From assembly GCA_963973975.1 (NCBI GenBank), contig CAXBCF010000009.1, positions 1-64,000 of the forward strand: DNA of 64,000 nucleotides. Reading direction: 5' to 3'. This DNA is from UBA1494_A sp963973975 (lineage in GTDB: Bacteria > Bacteroidota > Bacteroidia > Flavobacteriales_E > Vicingaceae). The notes below the pieces were generated by a model that saw only the letters and a list, made by a program, of their open reading frames with translations, searched no databases and was not told where the DNA came from. Shown here piece by piece: positions 61,172-64,000 of the stretch. Every line of letters begins with the position of its first letter. The first letter of the stretch is position 1. The translations under genes were made by a program, and so were the position numbers.

Positions 61172-62326
61172 TTAACTCACAAATGTACGTTTTTTGACCC
61201 TTAACAAATTTGCAAATTTCATAGAAACATCGGTGAAGAGAATTTTTGCATAAGCATTTCTACTGATGTGATAGTGAGCCTCATTTAGGACTTCCACAAT
61301 TTGGATTAGATTGTTTTCATGAATGAAAGGAGCAAAGTTGTTTAAAAACTTCTCTTCTTTTCCTCCCAATCGGCTTAGTAGCCCTTTTGTGTAATTTTTC
61401 ATGGTCGCTTCGCGCATTAATTCAATGGCAAATTCCAAAAAACGTTTTTGGTTTTCTCGACCCATTTCTTTGGTAGAAATTTCTTCTACCCAATTAATTA
61501 TTTTCACAACATCAGCTTCATAACAAGCTCTCATCCATTTTTTAAAAAGATCAAAAAATTGCTCATCCTCATCTGCCTTTTCTAAACGCTGAATCGCATT
61601 GATCCAATCTCCTTCTGAAAGAAGTGCAACGTTTGTCGATTTTTCTTGATCGGTAGCATATCTTTGAGTTAATGCTGATTGAATTTTTGACGATTCAATG
61701 GCGGTAATTTTAATAAGCTGAGTTCTGGAAGTAATGGTTTTTAAAAGTTTTTCTTCTTCTTCCGCTAGCAGCAATAAAATAGTTTTTGCCGTTGGTTCTT
61801 CAATTAGCTTCAACAATTTATTGGCAGCTTGATTATTTAACAATTCTGCCTTCCAAATAATCAAAATTTTATATTTCCCTTCATAGCTTTTTAAGCTGAG
61901 TTTTTTAATAATCTCCTGACTTTCATTCACATTAATAATGCTCTGTTTATTATCAATGTCAATTTTTTCTTGCCATTGATGCAGGTCAAAATAGGGATTA
62001 TCTAAACTGATTTCTCTCCATTCTTTCGCAAAATCATTACAAATTGGATTTTTAGTAATGCTTTTGTTGGTGCTCACTGGGAAAGAAAAATGCAAGTCGG
62101 GGTGAGCAAGGTTATTTATTTTAATACATGAGGAGCAAGTTCCACAAGAATCTTTTTCTTGAGGATCTAAGCAATTTATGTATTGAGCATAAGCTAAAGC
62201 CAAGGGTAAACTTCCATAGCCCAATTTCCCTAAAAAAAGCTGAGCATGACTGATTCGTTGTTCTCTAACAGTGCCGATTAATTTATTTTTCAGGTATTCC
62301 TGACCAACGATCTCTTTGAATTGCAT
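61172..62326 (-). CDS. holB: DNA polymerase III subunit delta prime
   Basis: The 384-aa clamp-loader AAA+ protein has the start FKEIVGQEYLKNKLIG.VREQRISHAQLF and a four-Cys zinc module (CLDPQEKDSCGTCSSC). It also has LIIWKAELLNNQAANKLLKLIEEP and the SRTQ sensor motif. The P-loop is degenerate (GKLGYGS), as expected for the non-hydrolysing delta prime subunit. It lies 62 bp upstream of ricT and diverges from pgk. Confidence 0.92.
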   Translation of the reverse strand: MQFKEIVGQEYLKNKLIGTVREQRISHAQLFLGKLGYGSLPLALAYAQYINCLDPQEKDSCGTCSSCIKINNLAHPDLHFSFPVSTNKSITKNPICNDFAKEWREISLDNPYFDLHQWQEKIDIDNKQSIINVNESQEIIKKLSLKSYEGKYKILIIWKAELLNNQAANKLLKLIEEPTAKTILLLLAEEEEKLLKTITSRTQLIKITAIESSKIQSALTQRYATDQEKSTNVALLSEGDWINAIQRLEKADEDEQFFDLFKKWMRACYEADVVKIINWVEEISTKEMGRENQKRFLEFAIELMREATMKNYTKGLLSRLGGKEEKFLNNFAPFIHENNLIQIVEVLNEAHYHISRNAYAKILFTDVSMKFANLLRVKKRTFVS

Positions 62327-62387
62327 GTTTCAAAATTAGTTCAAAATATTGAAGCGGTTTGCAATTTTAGCTTTCAAATGTTTGGAG

Positions 62388-62395
62388 TAAATTTG
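62388..62395 (+). promoter_or_regulatory. -7 promoter element for pgk (TAAATTTG)
   Basis: It matches TAnnTTTG and lies 35 bp before the pgk ATG. The nearest upstream TTG (62359-62361) is 26 bp away, longer than usual. Confidence 0.45.
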
Positions 62396-62430
62396 ACATC
62401 TTTTAAACATAATTCAATCTGAAAATTAAG

Positions 62431-63624
62431 ATGGCGGTACTAAGTGATTATAATTTCAAGGGAAAGAAGGCTTTAATACGAGTTGATTTTAATGTGCCTT
62501 TAAATGAGCAATTTGAAATAACGGATGACAGTAGAATTAAAGCAGCTATACCAACAATTAAAAGCATTTTAAATCAGGGTGGTGCTGTGATTTTAATGTC
62601 GCACCTCGGTCGGCCAAAAGGAGAAAAAAGTGAGAAATATTCGTTGAAACACACGCTTGAAAATTTAAATAATCACTTGGCATGTAAGGTCACTTTTATG
62701 GATGATTGCATTGGAGAGAAAGTAGAAAAAGCTGCTAAAGAACTACAAGCTGGAGAAGTGCTTTTGCTTGAAAATTTGAGATTTTACAGAGAGGAGGAAG
62801 CAGGGGATCCTCATTTTTCAAAAAGATTGGCAGACTTAGGAGATGTATTTGTAAATGATGCGTTTGGAACTGCTCACCGTGCGCATGCTTCTACCACAAT
62901 TGTTGCTTCTTTTTTTGATGATGAAAATAAAATGTTTGGAAAGCTTATTGAGCAAGAATTAGAAGCAGTTAGTAGAGTTATTGAAAACAATGCGCGTCCA
63001 TTTACTGCTATTATGGGTGGAGCAAAAATCTCGGATAAGATTTTATTAATTGAAAAAATGCTTGATAAGGTCGACCATTTAATTATTGGTGGAGGGATGA
63101 GCTATACTTTTTTCAAAGCATTGGGAGGTAATGTCGGAAATTCCCTTGTTGAGGAAGACAAAGTGAGTTTAGCTAAAACCATTTTAGACTTAGCGAAAGA
63201 AAAAAATGTTCAATTGTTATTGCCAGAAGATTCAATTATCGCAGATTCTTTTAGCAATGAAGCGAACCTCAATGTTGCTAAGAATTTAACTATTTCTGAA
63301 GGTTGGATGGGCTTGGATATTGGCCCCAAAGCGATCAATGAATTTAGCGAGTTGATAAAAAAGTCAAAAACCATTTTATGGAATGGCCCAATGGGTGTTT
63401 TTGAGATGAGTAATTTCGAAAAAGGAACTAAGGGAGTTGCTGAAGCAATTGTTGAAGCAACAGAAAATGGAGCTTATTCATTGATTGGAGGGGGAGATTC
63501 TGCCGCTGCAATTCATCAATTTAACTTGGGAGAAAAAGTAAGTTATATTTCAACAGGAGGAGGAGCTTTGTTGGAATACTTGGAAGGAAAAACACTGCCG
63601 GGTATTAAGGCGATTCAAGGATAA
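62431..63624 (+). CDS. pgk: Phosphoglycerate kinase
   Basis: The 397-aa glycolytic enzyme transfers phosphate from 1,3-bisphosphoglycerate to ADP. Signatures are IRVDFNVPLN near the N-terminus, MSHLGRPKG, LLENLRFYREEEAGD, the ATP-site GPMGVFE and GGGDSAAAI. Length is normal. It stands alone; its last 20 bp overlap the convergent cvpA gene. Confidence 0.97.
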   Translation: MAVLSDYNFKGKKALIRVDFNVPLNEQFEITDDSRIKAAIPTIKSILNQGGAVILMSHLGRPKGEKSEKYSLKHTLENLNNHLACKVTFMDDCIGEKVEKAAKELQAGEVLLLENLRFYREEEAGDPHFSKRLADLGDVFVNDAFGTAHRAHASTTIVASFFDDENKMFGKLIEQELEAVSRVIENNARPFTAIMGGAKISDKILLIEKMLDKVDHLIIGGGMSYTFFKALGGNVGNSLVEEDKVSLAKTILDLAKEKNVQLLLPEDSIIADSFSNEANLNVAKNLTISEGWMGLDIGPKAINEFSELIKKSKTILWNGPMGVFEMSNFEKGTKGVAEAIVEATENGAYSLIGGGDSAAAIHQFNLGEKVSYISTGGGALLEYLEGKTLPGIKAIQG

Positions 63625-64000
63625 ACTCCTTGGCTTCGTTCGCTTTTTCTTCTAACTCATTAAATTCTAACTCTTCTAGAAAACTAGAAAAAGGAGCTTT
63701 TAGAAGCATCACAGGTTTATAAAGCAGCGATTTTTCTTGATAATCATTTGAAACAAACTCTAATTTTTGATTTAAGAAATTGAAAAAATAGAGTGCAAAA
63801 CTAGTAATTAGCGCGTATTTTAAAAGGCCAAAAAGGGCGCCTAAAATTCTGTTAACCATTCCTAATGCGATTAATTTTAACGATTTATCAATAATTCTTG
63901 CCAATAGAAACACACCAACAACAATCAGCACAAATGTTGTGAAAAAGCTAGCTAACCCGAAATACTCTGGCGATATGGATATAATGGCACTTAGTTTCTC
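63605..64000 (-). CDS. CvpA-family membrane protein, 3' part (runs off window)
   Basis: The frame is open from the window edge to 63605, about 131 residues. Two membrane helices (FFTTFVLIVVGVFLLARII and LGALFGLLKYALITSFALYFF) and the region ARIIDKSLKL.ALG..NRILGALFGLLK are typical of CvpA/colicin V production proteins. The true start lies beyond base 64000; the GTG at 63931 is internal. The role is uncertain in this group. It overlaps the end of pgk. Confidence 0.75.
   Translation of the reverse strand, partial: EKLSAIISISPEYFGLASFFTTFVLIVVGVFLLARIIDKSLKLIALGMVNRILGALFGLLKYALITSFALYFFNFLNQKLEFVSNDYQEKSLLYKPVMLLKAPFSSFLEELEFNELEEKANEAKEFILESP

Overview
The window is AT-rich and reads as a chromosomal segment of a Gram-negative Bacteroidota, most likely a gliding member of the order Flavobacteriales. 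The evidence is a SprB-repeat protein, GldH, a PorZ-like type IX secretion protein, DUF4175 and DUF4837 proteins, KdsB (LPS Kdo activation), a 564-aa Bacteroidota-type LysRS, several TAnnTTTG promoter elements and weak Shine-Dalgarno signals. No rRNA, CRISPR array, prophage or intact insertion sequence is present. Two tRNA genes (Cys-GCA and Arg-UCG) are on the minus strand.

Layout. 1-2 kb: 5' part of a giant SprB-repeat protein built of a strict 228-bp unit. 2.3-8 kb: ALDH7-type dehydrogenase, PabA/TrpG-like amidotransferase, a repeat-rich spacer with tRNA-Cys, a Fic protein whose catalytic His is Gln and which has an operator-like repeat array upstream, then gltX-folB. 8.2-16.1 kb: a plus-strand run with methyltransferase, DUF4175, RsbW-like ATPase, ybeY, mnmG and a second methyltransferase; mnmG is bracketed by two parS-like palindromes. 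16.3-25 kb: tRNA-Arg, porZ-recO, then minus-strand lytic transglycosylase-DUF4837 and tatA-gatA, and a FAD oxidoreductase. 24.9-31 kb: LytTR response regulator, multi-PAS histidine kinase and MORN/YwqK-repeat protein. 31.5-39 kb: rpiB-M28 peptidase, a minus-strand envelope-gene run with overlapping ends, a PIN-type toxin-antitoxin pair and kdsB. 39-43 kb: dprA, a RAYT transposase gene with a REP-type palindrome inside its reading frame, a relic of a type I modification gene (hsdM), a serine hydrolase and a sugar-phosphate isomerase. 43.3-49 kb: lysS, gpsA, kbl and a GT-C-like membrane protein.

The strongest candidate for an undescribed system is at 49.0-56.9 kb. Here scoA and scoB, normally adjacent, are separated by an LTA-synthase-like phosphoglycerol transferase and a glycerophosphodiesterase-like lipoprotein, and are followed by a polyprenyl-phosphate-sugar-synthase-like GT2 and a GT-C-like membrane protein. 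The transferase, the phosphodiesterase and the GT-C protein all end in what looks like the same small beta-sandwich domain with a Y-[FIL]-W-N signature. The six genes are packed with gaps of 21 bp or less or with overlaps. The inference is an envelope-glycan assembly and phosphoglycerol decoration/removal module. 57-64 kb is housekeeping and motility: PBP1A with an unusual four-Cys insertion, gldH, ricT, holB, pgk and a truncated cvpA.
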